Position numbers and translations under genes: made by a program. From Tunicatimonas sp964551335 (GTDB taxonomy: Bacteria; Bacteroidota; Bacteroidia; Cytophagales; Cyclobacteriaceae), in contig CAZKCO010000035.1 of NCBI GenBank assembly GCA_964551335.1, positions 1 through 64,000 on the forward strand: a stretch of DNA of 64,000 bases. Direction: 5' to 3'. The notes beneath the pieces were generated by a model. That model was not told where the DNA came from and did not search any database. It saw nothing but the letters and a program-made list of their open reading frames with translations. This document shows, piece after piece, positions 24,993 through 33,169 of the stretch; the first letter of the stretch is position 1, and every line of letters begins with the position of its first letter.

Positions 24993-26531
24993 ATGAAGAA
25001 GTATTTGAATCTATTCGATCTTTCTCAGAAAGTTGACTATAAAACGGAAGTGTTATCCGGCCTTACGGTGGCCCTGGCCCTAGTACCGGAGGCCGTAGCC
25101 TTTGCCCTGATTGCCGGCTTATCTCCCCTCACTGGTTTATACGCTGCCTTTGTGATGGGATTAGTTACCTCCGTGCTCGGTGGGCGACCCGGAATGATCT
25201 CGGGAGCTACGGGAGCGGTAGCGGTGGTGATCGTTTCGCTGGTGCAAGATCACGGGCCGGAGTATATCTTTGCCTGCGTTATTCTGGCCGGGCTGCTGCA
25301 AATGGCCGCGGGCTTCCTTCGGTTGGGTAAACTGATGCGGCTGGTGCCCCATCCGGCCATCTTTGGCTTCGTCAACGGATTGGCTATTGTTATTTTTATG
25401 AGCCAACTGGTACAATTTCAGGATGGAAACGGTAACTGGATAACGGGATCTGATCTTTACATGTTCGGGGGCCTGGTGGCTTTATCCATGCTGATTATCT
25501 GGGGATTGCCCAGACTGACCAAAGCAGTTCCGGCAGCGCTGGCGGCTATCCTGGCGGTCTGGGGTATTGTAGTGGCTTTTGGCATTGAAACTACTTCCGT
25601 AGGCGATATGGCGGGGCCCGGAGGCATTGCGGGTGGGTTTCCTCCCTTCCACATTCCCGAAGTACCTTTCACGCTGGAAACGCTACGAATCATCTTTCCT
25701 TACGCGGCCATTGTAGCCGCGGTAGGACTTATTGAGAGTTTACTTACGCTCAATATTATTGACGAGATTACCGAAACCCGGGGGCAGGGCAACCGGGAGG
25801 CGGTGGCTCAGGGGCTGGCCAACACCCTTTCCGGATTATTTAGCGGTATGGGCGGCTGCGCCATGATTGGGCAAAGTCTGATTAATATCTCTTCGGGAGC
25901 GCGGGCTCGCCTCTCCGGCATTGTGGCTTCGCTGTTGCTGCTGAGCTTCATTATGTTTGGTTCCAGTTTGATTGAACTGGTGCCGATGGCCGCGCTTACC
26001 GGCCTGATGATTATGGTGGCGATCGGCACCTTCGAGTGGGCCAGTCTTCGTACCTTGAACCGCATGCCCAAGAGCGATGTGCTGGTGATGGTACTGGTAA
26101 CTCTGGTTACGGTATTTCTGCACAACCTGGCCCTGGCAGTAATAGTAGGTGTCATCATTTCGGCATTGGTTTTTGCCTGGGACAACGCCAAACGGATTCG
26201 GGCCCGCAAGCGGATTGACGAAGACGGCGTGAAGCATTACGAAATCTACGGACCGCTCTTTTTCGGCTCCGTCACCACCTTTAATTCCAAGTTTGATGTC
26301 CTTAACGATCCGAGTGAGATTGTGATTGATTTTGCAGAAAGTCGGGTGGTGGATATGTCGGCTATTGAAGCCCTGAACAAGATGACCGAACGCTACCTAA
26401 AAGTGGGCAAAAAAGTACACCTCAAACACCTTAGCCCCGACTGCCGGAAGCTACTCAAGAACGCCGAGGAAATCATAGAAGTAAACGTACTGGAAGACCC
26501 CACCTACAAACTAGCCGTGGATAGTGTGTAG
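24993..26531 (+). CDS. SulP family anion transporter with STAS domain
   Basis: This 512-residue inner-membrane protein shows the SulP signature at the N-terminus (LSGLTVALALVPEAVAFALIAGLSPLTGLYAAF), about 12 to 14 membrane segments, and a central GLIESLLTL then GQGNREAVAQGLANTLSGLFSGMGGCAMIGQS. The C-terminal STAS domain (residues 415-500) includes IVIDFAESRVVDMSAIEAL. Family members carry sulfate, bicarbonate or other oxyanions, usually with Na+ or H+. Sequence alone does not separate a sulfate from a bicarbonate carrier. Released sulfate from the nearby sulfatases makes sulfate attractive, but that is inference. It is divergent from the run that begins at 24702. Confidence 0.9.
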   Translation: MKKYLNLFDLSQKVDYKTEVLSGLTVALALVPEAVAFALIAGLSPLTGLYAAFVMGLVTSVLGGRPGMISGATGAVAVVIVSLVQDHGPEYIFACVILAGLLQMAAGFLRLGKLMRLVPHPAIFGFVNGLAIVIFMSQLVQFQDGNGNWITGSDLYMFGGLVALSMLIIWGLPRLTKAVPAALAAILAVWGIVVAFGIETTSVGDMAGPGGIAGGFPPFHIPEVPFTLETLRIIFPYAAIVAAVGLIESLLTLNIIDEITETRGQGNREAVAQGLANTLSGLFSGMGGCAMIGQSLINISSGARARLSGIVASLLLLSFIMFGSSLIELVPMAALTGLMIMVAIGTFEWASLRTLNRMPKSDVLVMVLVTLVTVFLHNLALAVIVGVIISALVFAWDNAKRIRARKRIDEDGVKHYEIYGPLFFGSVTTFNSKFDVLNDPSEIVIDFAESRVVDMSAIEALNKMTERYLKVGKKVHLKHLSPDCRKLLKNAEEIIEVNVLEDPTYKLAVDSV

Positions 26532-26538
26532 TAACATC

Positions 26539-26577
26539 TATGTCTAAGTTCGGCAACACAGTCTTACCTTCAGACAT
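26539..26577. terminator. Possible bidirectional hairpin between convergent genes
   Basis: ATGTCT pairs with AGACAT, with AAG and CTT slightly offset inside. No T-run follows on either strand. The remaining 264-bp gap (26532-26795) has nothing recognisable; the minus frame running through it is an extension of a shadow of the GH5 gene. Confidence 0.3.
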
Positions 26578-26795
26578 AAATCAAAAGCTGAAATGCTGGC
26601 CAATGAATTGTGTAAAAAGCAGATAACACACCTAATTCAATCCAGTTTCCTTCTTTTGAGAAAAAGTAATAGAATATATGAAGTTCATATTTCCGAACAG
26701 AGGATAAATTTCCCAATTCTCCTAGTACGTTTTCTCTGCTCTTTATGATAACATATCCGAAAGAGCGGTAACAGAGAGTGAAGAAATTAGTTTTT

Positions 26796-27902
26796 TTAAT
26801 TTGATACAATCTCCACCAATTCTTCGTTAGGTTCACCTTCGCCGGTAACCAGACCGAAACTTCCGCTTTTGTAGTCCCAGTTGGCGTAGGCGATACCATT
26901 CTTTTCAAAGATGTCGACCATATCCCGGTACCAGCGTAGCCGGTCTTCCCGGGGAGCGGAGGTGATGACTCCCCACTCGCCACAGTAGAGGGGCAGGTTG
27001 AGTTGCCGGGCCACCTGCATAGGCAGCTCCATCATTTTCTCTAGCGTATCGCGATGGTAGGTTTGCATCCGCTCTTCTACGTAGGCTTTCTGGGTGTTGG
27101 GCAACTCGGCAAATTCCGCTTCGGTCACAATCTCTCCCGGATAGTGCACCGGGCCTTCGTAGTTGGCGATATCGGTCCAGCTAGCCTGGTAGTGGGTAAG
27201 CAGGAAGGGTTTGTAGAAGTGAAAGCTGAGCAGTATGTTAGGGTCGTTCTCCGGCACTTTGAGCACATCAAAGGTGTCGGTATTCTGCCAGCGGTTGCTA
27301 CCGATCACAATTACCCGCTCCGGCTCTCGCTCGCGGACAACGGCTACCGCTCGGGCTACCAGTTGATTCCAGTTCTCGGCGTCGTCGGCTACCGGCTCGT
27401 TCATCAGTTCGTAGGCCAGCATGCCATTCGGATAGGGACGTAGCGTATCGGATAATATTCGCCATAAATCCATAAACCTTTCCTGCTCGGCGGGGTCGGT
27501 CCAGAGCGGCTTTTCGTCCTCGTTGAAGTGGTGGGAGCGCAGAATATGCAAATCCACAATCGCCCTTAGGTTTTCTTCGCGGCACCAGTCTAATGCGCTG
27601 GTCAGTAGCTCAAAGGCTTCAGGTTCGGGATTGCCTGCTTCGTCAAACATTTGCTCTTCATCAATTGGGATACGCAGATGGTCGAACCCCAGACCAGCCA
27701 GATACTCCACATCTTCCTCCGTAAAGAATGCTTGTCGTTCCGCCCCCCGCCGGCTGCTCTGCGATAGCCAGTGCGAGATATTAGTGCCTTTGTGCAGCGT
27801 AAATTCACCGTAGTCATCACCAACTGATTCGTTCGATTCATCAGTAGCGGCATTCTGGCAGGCGAATAGGGTAACAAAAAGAAGGTAGTAAGCGACTTTC
27901 AT
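26796..27902 (-). CDS. Glycoside hydrolase family 5-like lipoprotein (endoglucanase type)
   Basis: This 368-residue lipoprotein has a signal ending in LFAC (Cys15). The (beta/alpha)8 barrel shows GTNISHWLSQ, FDHLRIPID, AIVDLHI, the acid/base Glu169 in YELMNEP, then LLSFHFYKPFLLTH and the nucleophile Glu309 in LYCGEWG. This order is that of GH5 retaining enzymes acting on beta-glucans, mannans or related glycans. The exact subfamily cannot be named by eye. It is a single gene facing the SulP gene and divergent from the glycosyltransferase. Confidence 0.88.
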   Translation of the reverse strand: MKVAYYLLFVTLFACQNAATDESNESVGDDYGEFTLHKGTNISHWLSQSSRRGAERQAFFTEEDVEYLAGLGFDHLRIPIDEEQMFDEAGNPEPEAFELLTSALDWCREENLRAIVDLHILRSHHFNEDEKPLWTDPAEQERFMDLWRILSDTLRPYPNGMLAYELMNEPVADDAENWNQLVARAVAVVREREPERVIVIGSNRWQNTDTFDVLKVPENDPNILLSFHFYKPFLLTHYQASWTDIANYEGPVHYPGEIVTEAEFAELPNTQKAYVEERMQTYHRDTLEKMMELPMQVARQLNLPLYCGEWGVITSAPREDRLRWYRDMVDIFEKNGIAYANWDYKSGSFGLVTGEGEPNEELVEIVSN

Positions 27903-27956
27903 AGTTTCAGGTTTAGACGGTGAAAGTAGAATAATTGGAGGGAAAATTCAATCTTC

Positions 27957-28095
27957 GTTAGTGTTATAGTGTTTAGGTGTTAGAGTATTATAGCGGCCAT
28001 TGCACGATGCTTCAAGTTTAGCGTATAGAGTTCTTAGTTTTGGTAACTTTAACACCCTAACACCCTAACACCCTAACACCCTAACACCCTAACAC
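27957..28095. repeat. GTGTTA word array and AACACCCT tandem repeat
   Basis: The left half (27957-27993) carries GTGTTA-like words. The right half holds five perfect copies of the 8-mer AACACCCT (28051-28090) plus a partial copy, reaching the start codon of the next gene. The two halves are complementary and could fold. The same words occur in the gap at 6749-6871. Confidence 0.75.
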
Positions 28096-29103
28096 TTGAA
28101 TACTCATATTTCCATCCTCATGTCCGTGAGAGACACCGAGCAGTATCTGCCCGAGTGTTTAGACTCTATCCTGGCACAAACGTATGCTGATTGGGAGTTG
28201 GTGGCGGTGAACAATGAGTCCTCGGATCGTTCACTGGAGATTATGCAGGAGTATAGCCAGCGAGACTCCCGCATTCGAGTTTTCAATACGGATAGAGAAG
28301 GCCTGATTCCAGCCTTACAGACTTCCTACCGCCACGCTCGTGGAACACTGCTTACCCGCATGGATTCGGATGATATTATGCCAGCGGATAAGCTGGAGGT
28401 AATGTGCCGCACCTGGCAGCAGCACGGTAAAGGAACGGTAGTGGCTGGTGGTACCAAGTACTTTGTGGATAGCGGTGAGGTTGGGGGTGGCTTCCGACGC
28501 TATGAGCGTTGGTTGAACCAGATTGCGAAAGAACAAACCTATTATGAGGAGGTTTACCGAGAATGTGTGATTCCCTCGCAGTGCTGGCTAGTGCATCGGG
28601 ATGATTTTGAAGCTGCCGGAGGGTTTACGCCCGAGGTTTACCCCGAAGATTACGATCTATGCTTCCGGTTTTACCGGCAAAAGTTGCGGATAGTAGGCCT
28701 AAGTAAGGTGCTAAATTACTGCCGTGATCGTCAAGATCGTACCTCCCGGACGGACAGCAGCTACCAGGATAATCGGTTTTTCGATCTTAAGATTCGTTAC
28801 TTCTATGAAGTGGATCGTGATACAAGCCGCCCACTGGTACTCTGGGGAGCCGGACGGAAAGGAAAAGATCTGGCTAAACTGCTGCTGACGCAGAAGGACC
28901 ATTTTCATTGGGTGTGCAATAACTCTCGAAAGATAGGAAGGAACATCTACGGAATTGAGCTGAAATCTTCCGAAGAGATTCCCAAATTGGACCGTCCGCA
29001 AATTCTGATAGTTGTTACCTCGCCAACGGTACTGCCCGATATCCGAACACAGTTAGCCGTGTGGGATAAGGAACCCATACGGGATTTCTGGTTTTTTGCG
29101 TAA
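28096..29103 (+). CDS. Family 2 glycosyltransferase with C-terminal Rossmann-like domain
   Basis: This 335-residue cytoplasmic enzyme has a GT-A domain: THISILMSVRD at the N-terminus, ILAQTYADWELVAVNNESSDRS, and the metal-binding MDSDD (about residues 92-96), followed by VYPEDYDLCFRF. The last 95 residues start with PLVLWGAGRKGKDLAKLLL and look like a nucleotide-binding Rossmann-like domain found fused to some GT2 enzymes. The only start that preserves the first beta-strand is the TTG at 28096, because a stop lies two codons upstream and the next ATG (28120) removes the strand. The TTG directly abuts a tandem repeat. Confidence 0.85.
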   Translation: MNTHISILMSVRDTEQYLPECLDSILAQTYADWELVAVNNESSDRSLEIMQEYSQRDSRIRVFNTDREGLIPALQTSYRHARGTLLTRMDSDDIMPADKLEVMCRTWQQHGKGTVVAGGTKYFVDSGEVGGGFRRYERWLNQIAKEQTYYEEVYRECVIPSQCWLVHRDDFEAAGGFTPEVYPEDYDLCFRFYRQKLRIVGLSKVLNYCRDRQDRTSRTDSSYQDNRFFDLKIRYFYEVDRDTSRPLVLWGAGRKGKDLAKLLLTQKDHFHWVCNNSRKIGRNIYGIELKSSEEIPKLDRPQILIVVTSPTVLPDIRTQLAVWDKEPIRDFWFFA

Positions 29104-29141
29104 TTTCCCCGCAACTACGAAGTCTACTACAACAACCAAAC

Positions 29142-30716
29142 ATGCAAACCCTGCTCTCCTTTCTGGGCTTCACCGCCTTTGTCGCCTTTTACTCCTGGTA
29201 CATGCTGCGAAAACAGCCCCTGTCCTCCCGCGATGGTTTCTTTCTGGGTGGCCGCAGTCTTACCGGGGTGGTAATTGCCGGATCAATGCTGTTAACCAAT
29301 ATTTCTACCGAGCACCTGATTGGCCTCAATGGGTCGGCCTACAAAAACGGTTTTATTATCATTGCCTGGGAGGTAACCTCAGCCCTAGCCTTGATTGTGG
29401 CAGCGCTCTACTTTGTTCCTACCTACCTGAAAATGGGGCTAACCACCATTCCTCAGTACCTGGAGGAGCGCTTCGATAGTATGACCCGCACGTTGGTGGC
29501 CCTGTTTCTGATGGTCTCATTCGTAGTGACTTTACTGCCAATTGTGTTGTTTACCGGGGCTATTAACCTGGAGAGTATCTTTGATGTATCGGGTGTGCTG
29601 GGCGTATCCCAAAACGAAGGGCTTTGGATTACAGTGGTGGTGATTGGGCTGATCGGCTCGGCTTACGCCATCTTTGGCGGGTTGAAAGCGGTTGCCTATT
29701 CGGACACGATTAACGGGATTGGGTTATTCATCGGTGGCCTGGCGGTTCCGGTACTTGCTTTGCTTGATATTGGAGACGGGAATGTTTTTACGGGTTTGTC
29801 AAGAGTTTATGAAAATAGTCCGGAGAAGTTTAACGTGGTCGGCGCGCCTGACTCGGTACTGCCGTTTAGTACGCTATTCACGGGTTTGGTAATCAACCAA
29901 CTGTACTTCTGGGGGATGAACCAGACCATCATTCAGCGAGCATTTGGGGCCAAGAACCTGAAGGAGGCTCAGAAGGGGTTGCTGTATACCGGCGTGTTGA
30001 AAACGCTGGTGCCGCTCATTATCGTGCTGCCCGGAGTGATTGCCTACTACTACTTCGGGGATACTTTTTACGAAAACCAAGATATTATCTACCCCGAACT
30101 CATTAAGAAAGTGCTGCCCTTGGGCTTTGTCGGGTTTTTTGCGGCGGTAGTGATGGGGGCGGTGCTTAGTACTTTCAACAGTGTGCTGAACAGCGCTGCT
30201 ACCATTTTTAGTGTGGGTATTTACCAACGATTGATTGATACTGCGGCTTCCGACCGGCGACTGGTGAGGGTAGGCAAATTATGTTCGGCACTATTAGCCC
30301 TGGTAGCGATCGTAGCGGCTCCCTTGGTAGCGCGGGCTCCGGAAGGCTTATATCAGTTATTGCAGCAGTTGAATGGCATCTTTTTTATTCCGATTGCTTC
30401 CATTATGATTGCCGGGTTGTTCATTCCCCATATTTCCGCTGCTGGGGCGAAAGCAGCACTTTTTGTAGGTTTGTTGTTTTACATCCTGACAACGTTTATC
30501 TTTCAGGTAGATATTCACTTTGTGCACATCTGGGGAATAGAGTTTCTGTTGAATATGGCGGTGATGTTTGGCGTATCGTACTTTTATCCGAATACCCGGC
30601 CTGCCTGGTCATCAGATAAAACTATTCTAGACATACAACCCTGGAAGTACGCAAAACCGTTTAGTATTGTATTAACCATCTTAATCATTGCTTTATACAT
30701 TTGGTTAGGACAATGA
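29142..30716 (+). CDS. Sodium:solute symporter family (SSS) transporter
   Basis: This 524-residue protein has about 13 to 14 membrane helices. SSS signatures include FFLGGRSLTGVVIAGSMLLTNISTEHLIGLNGSAY (helix 1 with the sodium site), GLKAVAYSDTINGIGLFIGG, and the conserved FFAAVVMGAVLSTFNSVLNSAATIFS in the middle. The next two genes make myo-inositol oxygenase and a dehydrogenase, so it is most simply a Na+-coupled inositol (or inositol-derived sugar acid) importer. That substrate is inferred only from context. It follows the glycosyltransferase by 38 bp. Confidence 0.9.
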   Translation: MQTLLSFLGFTAFVAFYSWYMLRKQPLSSRDGFFLGGRSLTGVVIAGSMLLTNISTEHLIGLNGSAYKNGFIIIAWEVTSALALIVAALYFVPTYLKMGLTTIPQYLEERFDSMTRTLVALFLMVSFVVTLLPIVLFTGAINLESIFDVSGVLGVSQNEGLWITVVVIGLIGSAYAIFGGLKAVAYSDTINGIGLFIGGLAVPVLALLDIGDGNVFTGLSRVYENSPEKFNVVGAPDSVLPFSTLFTGLVINQLYFWGMNQTIIQRAFGAKNLKEAQKGLLYTGVLKTLVPLIIVLPGVIAYYYFGDTFYENQDIIYPELIKKVLPLGFVGFFAAVVMGAVLSTFNSVLNSAATIFSVGIYQRLIDTAASDRRLVRVGKLCSALLALVAIVAAPLVARAPEGLYQLLQQLNGIFFIPIASIMIAGLFIPHISAAGAKAALFVGLLFYILTTFIFQVDIHFVHIWGIEFLLNMAVMFGVSYFYPNTRPAWSSDKTILDIQPWKYAKPFSIVLTILIIALYIWLGQ

Positions 30717-30722
30717 GCAGTT

Positions 30723-30812
30723 AGCAGTGCACAATGTGCGGGGCACCCCGTGCAATGAACAATTATCTCAATTCAGCCATAGAACAATTGAATCATCGAA
30801 CAATTGAATAAT
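30723..30812. repeat. Hairpin plus tandem GAACAATTGAA words
   Basis: CGGGG and CCCCG (30739-30750) form a tight stem, extended by wobble pairs to about 9 bp. It is followed by two copies of GAACAATTGAA (30782-30792 and 30798-30808) directly before the next start codon. The word ACAATTGA also appears in the gap at 43452-43534. Confidence 0.55.
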
Positions 30813-30813
30813 T

Positions 30814-31668
30814 ATGAAAGACATGAAACAAAACCTGGATATAGAAGAACTTTGGGAAGAGGATTTACGGGAGCGTTATCCCGAAACCGAAGAGAAGAAA
30901 AAAGAAGAATTTCGTAATTACGATAATCCGGGCCGGGATACGGTACGGGAGTTTTACCGTCTCAACCATACGTACCAGTCTTACGATTTTGTGCTGGCTA
31001 AAGAAGCTGAGTATAAAAAGCTGGAAAAGCGCAAAATGACACTCTGGGAAGCGGTAGAATTCTTAAATACGCTCATTGATGATTCTGATCCCGATATTGA
31101 CCTGGATCAGACCCAGCACCTGCTGCAAACCTCCGAAGCTATCCGAGCCGACGGCCATCCGGATTGGTTTGTGCTTACCGGGTTTCTGCATGATTTGGGT
31201 AAAATTCTATGTCTGTTTGGCGAACCGCAGTGGGCGGTAGTAGGAGATACCTTTCCGGTAGGTTGCCAATTTTCAGATAAAATTGTGTATCCTGAGTTCT
31301 TTAAAAACAATCCGGATATTGATGATGAGCGGTATAATACCAAGTACGGCGTCTATGAGCCTAATTGCGGATTAGATAATGTTCATATGTCGTGGGGGCA
31401 TGATGAATACTTGTATACCGCCATGAAGGATTATATGCCGGAGCCTGCACTTTACATTATGCGGTACCATTCCTTCTACGCTCAGCACCGGGAAGGTGCC
31501 TACGATCATCTGATGAATGAACATGATCATGCGATGTTTAAGTGGGTAGAGAAGTTTAATCCTTACGATCTGTATACGAAATCTCCGAAAGCTCCGAATG
31601 TAGAAGAACTACGACCCTATTACGAAGATCTGGCGTCCAAATATTTGCCTGATACCATTGCCTTCTAA
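30814..31668 (+). CDS. Myo-inositol oxygenase
   Basis: This 284-residue cytoplasmic di-iron enzyme opens the inositol ring with O2 to give D-glucuronate. The iron ligands of the animal enzyme are all present: His102 (TQHLLQTSEAIR), His126-Asp127 (GFLHDLGK), His196 (SWGHDEY), His219 (RYHSFY) and Asp252 (FNPYDLYTK). The length is the same as in animals and fungi. It lies between a symporter and a dehydrogenase, giving an uptake-and-oxidation module. Genes for further glucuronate breakdown are not in the window. The gene is 97 bp after the symporter, with a hairpin and repeats between. Confidence 0.95.
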   Translation: MKDMKQNLDIEELWEEDLRERYPETEEKKKEEFRNYDNPGRDTVREFYRLNHTYQSYDFVLAKEAEYKKLEKRKMTLWEAVEFLNTLIDDSDPDIDLDQTQHLLQTSEAIRADGHPDWFVLTGFLHDLGKILCLFGEPQWAVVGDTFPVGCQFSDKIVYPEFFKNNPDIDDERYNTKYGVYEPNCGLDNVHMSWGHDEYLYTAMKDYMPEPALYIMRYHSFYAQHREGAYDHLMNEHDHAMFKWVEKFNPYDLYTKSPKAPNVEELRPYYEDLASKYLPDTIAF

Positions 31669-31688
31669 TTAACGTTTTTGCTTCGCTG

Positions 31689-32702
31689 ATGCCGGAGAAG
31701 ATAACCGTTTGCATTGCCGGACTGGGCCGGGCGGGTCACTTTCATCTTCGCTCGGTACAGTCATCGGAACAGTTTTCGCTGAAGTATATCGTAGATCCGG
31801 CAATCCCAGCAAACGAATTTCCGGGAGGGCAACAAACGAAAGTATTGCCGACACTGGAAGAAGCATTATCAGATCCCGAACTGGACGCGGTGATCGTTTC
31901 TACTCCGACGCCTCATCATTACGAACATATTACTCAGTCGCTGAAAGCAGGAAAGCATGTTTTTGCCGAAAAGCCACTGGGAACCACTTTAAAGGCGATT
32001 CAGCAGTGCTTTGCTTTAGCGGAAGAAAAAAAACTGGCGTTGCACTTGGGTTTTCAGCGTCGCTGTGATCAGAATTTTCGGGCACTTAAGGATAGCATGC
32101 AGGAAATTGGTCCGGTGCGAACGATCAAAACCAGCTCGCGAGATAACCCTCAGCCTTCATTGGACTACCTGCGTATATCCGGCAATATCTTTCACGATAT
32201 GCTTATCCACGATTTTGATATGCTAATCTACCTGCTAGGCTTGCGGGTGCCGGAGTCAGTCTACGCCATCGGATACGCATACGATCAGGAAATTGGCGAT
32301 CTGCCTGACTTTGATACGGTGCTGGTAACGCTGAAATATCCTGATGGATTAATGTGCGCTATCGATACCAGCCGGATTGCCGTGTACGGTTACGATCAGC
32401 GCATTGAGTTGTTTGGTGAAAAAGGAATGGCCATCGCGGAAAACCAGCGCAACGATACAGTGCAAGTCCACACCGAAGCAGGAATGCGTCAGTCTCCTGT
32501 TCAACACTCGTTTCCCCAGCGGTATAAAGATGCTTACGCTCAGGAGATAGCGGTTTTTGGGCAAGGAATTAGGAATCAGCAACCGTACAATGTAACCAAA
32601 GAAGAGTGTCTGCTTTCCCACATTATTGCCGATGCGGCTCATCAATCGGCCATAACCAACTCGGTAGTGAAGGTTGCTGAGATGTACAATTCCAGCTTTT
32701 AA
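31689..32702 (+). CDS. Gfo/Idh/MocA oxidoreductase, inositol-dehydrogenase-like
   Basis: This 337-residue NAD(P)-dependent enzyme shows the Rossmann motif AGLGRAGHFH at residues 10-19 and the catalytic Lys95 in EKPLG. Asp170 and His174 in FHDMLIHDFD match the triad of inositol 2-dehydrogenases (IolG). It has no signal peptide, so it is cytoplasmic. It starts 20 bp after the oxygenase stop and is almost certainly co-transcribed. Oxidation of inositol or a related polyol is the best guess, but other Idh-like substrates cannot be excluded. Confidence 0.88.
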   Translation: MPEKITVCIAGLGRAGHFHLRSVQSSEQFSLKYIVDPAIPANEFPGGQQTKVLPTLEEALSDPELDAVIVSTPTPHHYEHITQSLKAGKHVFAEKPLGTTLKAIQQCFALAEEKKLALHLGFQRRCDQNFRALKDSMQEIGPVRTIKTSSRDNPQPSLDYLRISGNIFHDMLIHDFDMLIYLLGLRVPESVYAIGYAYDQEIGDLPDFDTVLVTLKYPDGLMCAIDTSRIAVYGYDQRIELFGEKGMAIAENQRNDTVQVHTEAGMRQSPVQHSFPQRYKDAYAQEIAVFGQGIRNQQPYNVTKEECLLSHIIADAAHQSAITNSVVKVAEMYNSSF

Positions 32703-32818
32703 CAATCTTTTCTTTTTCAAATAGATTGCCTTTGAGGAAAGGAAAAAATTGATTTGTTACTAAAATGTATAGCAAACAGAATTTTTCTTTCTATATTAGC
32801 TCTACAATTTAGTAAGAT

Positions 32819-33169
32819 ATGAAAGAATCTCGTTTAGGCGACTTTGAAGAGACTGTTTTGTTACTCGTTGGTATTTTAGGTAATGAAGCCTACGCTTTTA
32901 AGCTAGCCGAAGAATTTGAATCCCAAACTGGTCGTTCGGTTTCCATCGGTGCGGTGCATTCTACGTTAAGCCGGTTGGAAGATAAAGGCTTTCTAACCTC
33001 CGAAATGGGGCAGGCCACTGCCGAACGGGGTGGGCGCCGTAAGCGGATTTATACCATCACGGCCTACGGTCAGCGCGCTTTGGAAATCTCCCGCGACCTG
33101 AAAGTATCGCTCTGGAGGCAATTTCCCCCCTTCGCCACTGATTTCAATTTTGGCGGCCAAATGGGATGA
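32819..33169 (+). CDS. PadR family transcriptional regulator
   Basis: This 116-residue winged-helix protein has DFEETVLLLVGIL, then AYAFKLAEEFESQTGRSVSIGAVHSTLSRLEDKGF with recognition helix and wing, and RRKRIYTITAYGQRALE. PadR proteins usually repress neighbouring transporter genes. Its stop overlaps the start of the downstream permease by 4 bp (ATGA), so the pair is translationally coupled. This is a common arrangement in Cytophagales for permeases with the prefix domain. TATATTAG just upstream (near 32796) is close to a -7 box. Confidence 0.92.
   Translation: MKESRLGDFEETVLLLVGILGNEAYAFKLAEEFESQTGRSVSIGAVHSTLSRLEDKGFLTSEMGQATAERGGRRKRIYTITAYGQRALEISRDLKVSLWRQFPPFATDFNFGGQMG

Noticed and set aside
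25808..26237. Two long minus-strand frames antisense to the SulP gene
   Set aside because: They are shadows caused by the G/C-rich codon pattern of the transporter; low-complexity translations and no motifs.
26570..26983. Minus-strand frame of 137 codons through the gap after SulP
   Set aside because: Its first half is the GH5 gene in the wrong phase and its second half is A/T-rich spacer. It matches no family.
28051..28090. AACACCCT array as a CRISPR or true telomere
   Set aside because: Units are 8 bp with no spacers, and the locus is internal to a chromosome-like gene context.
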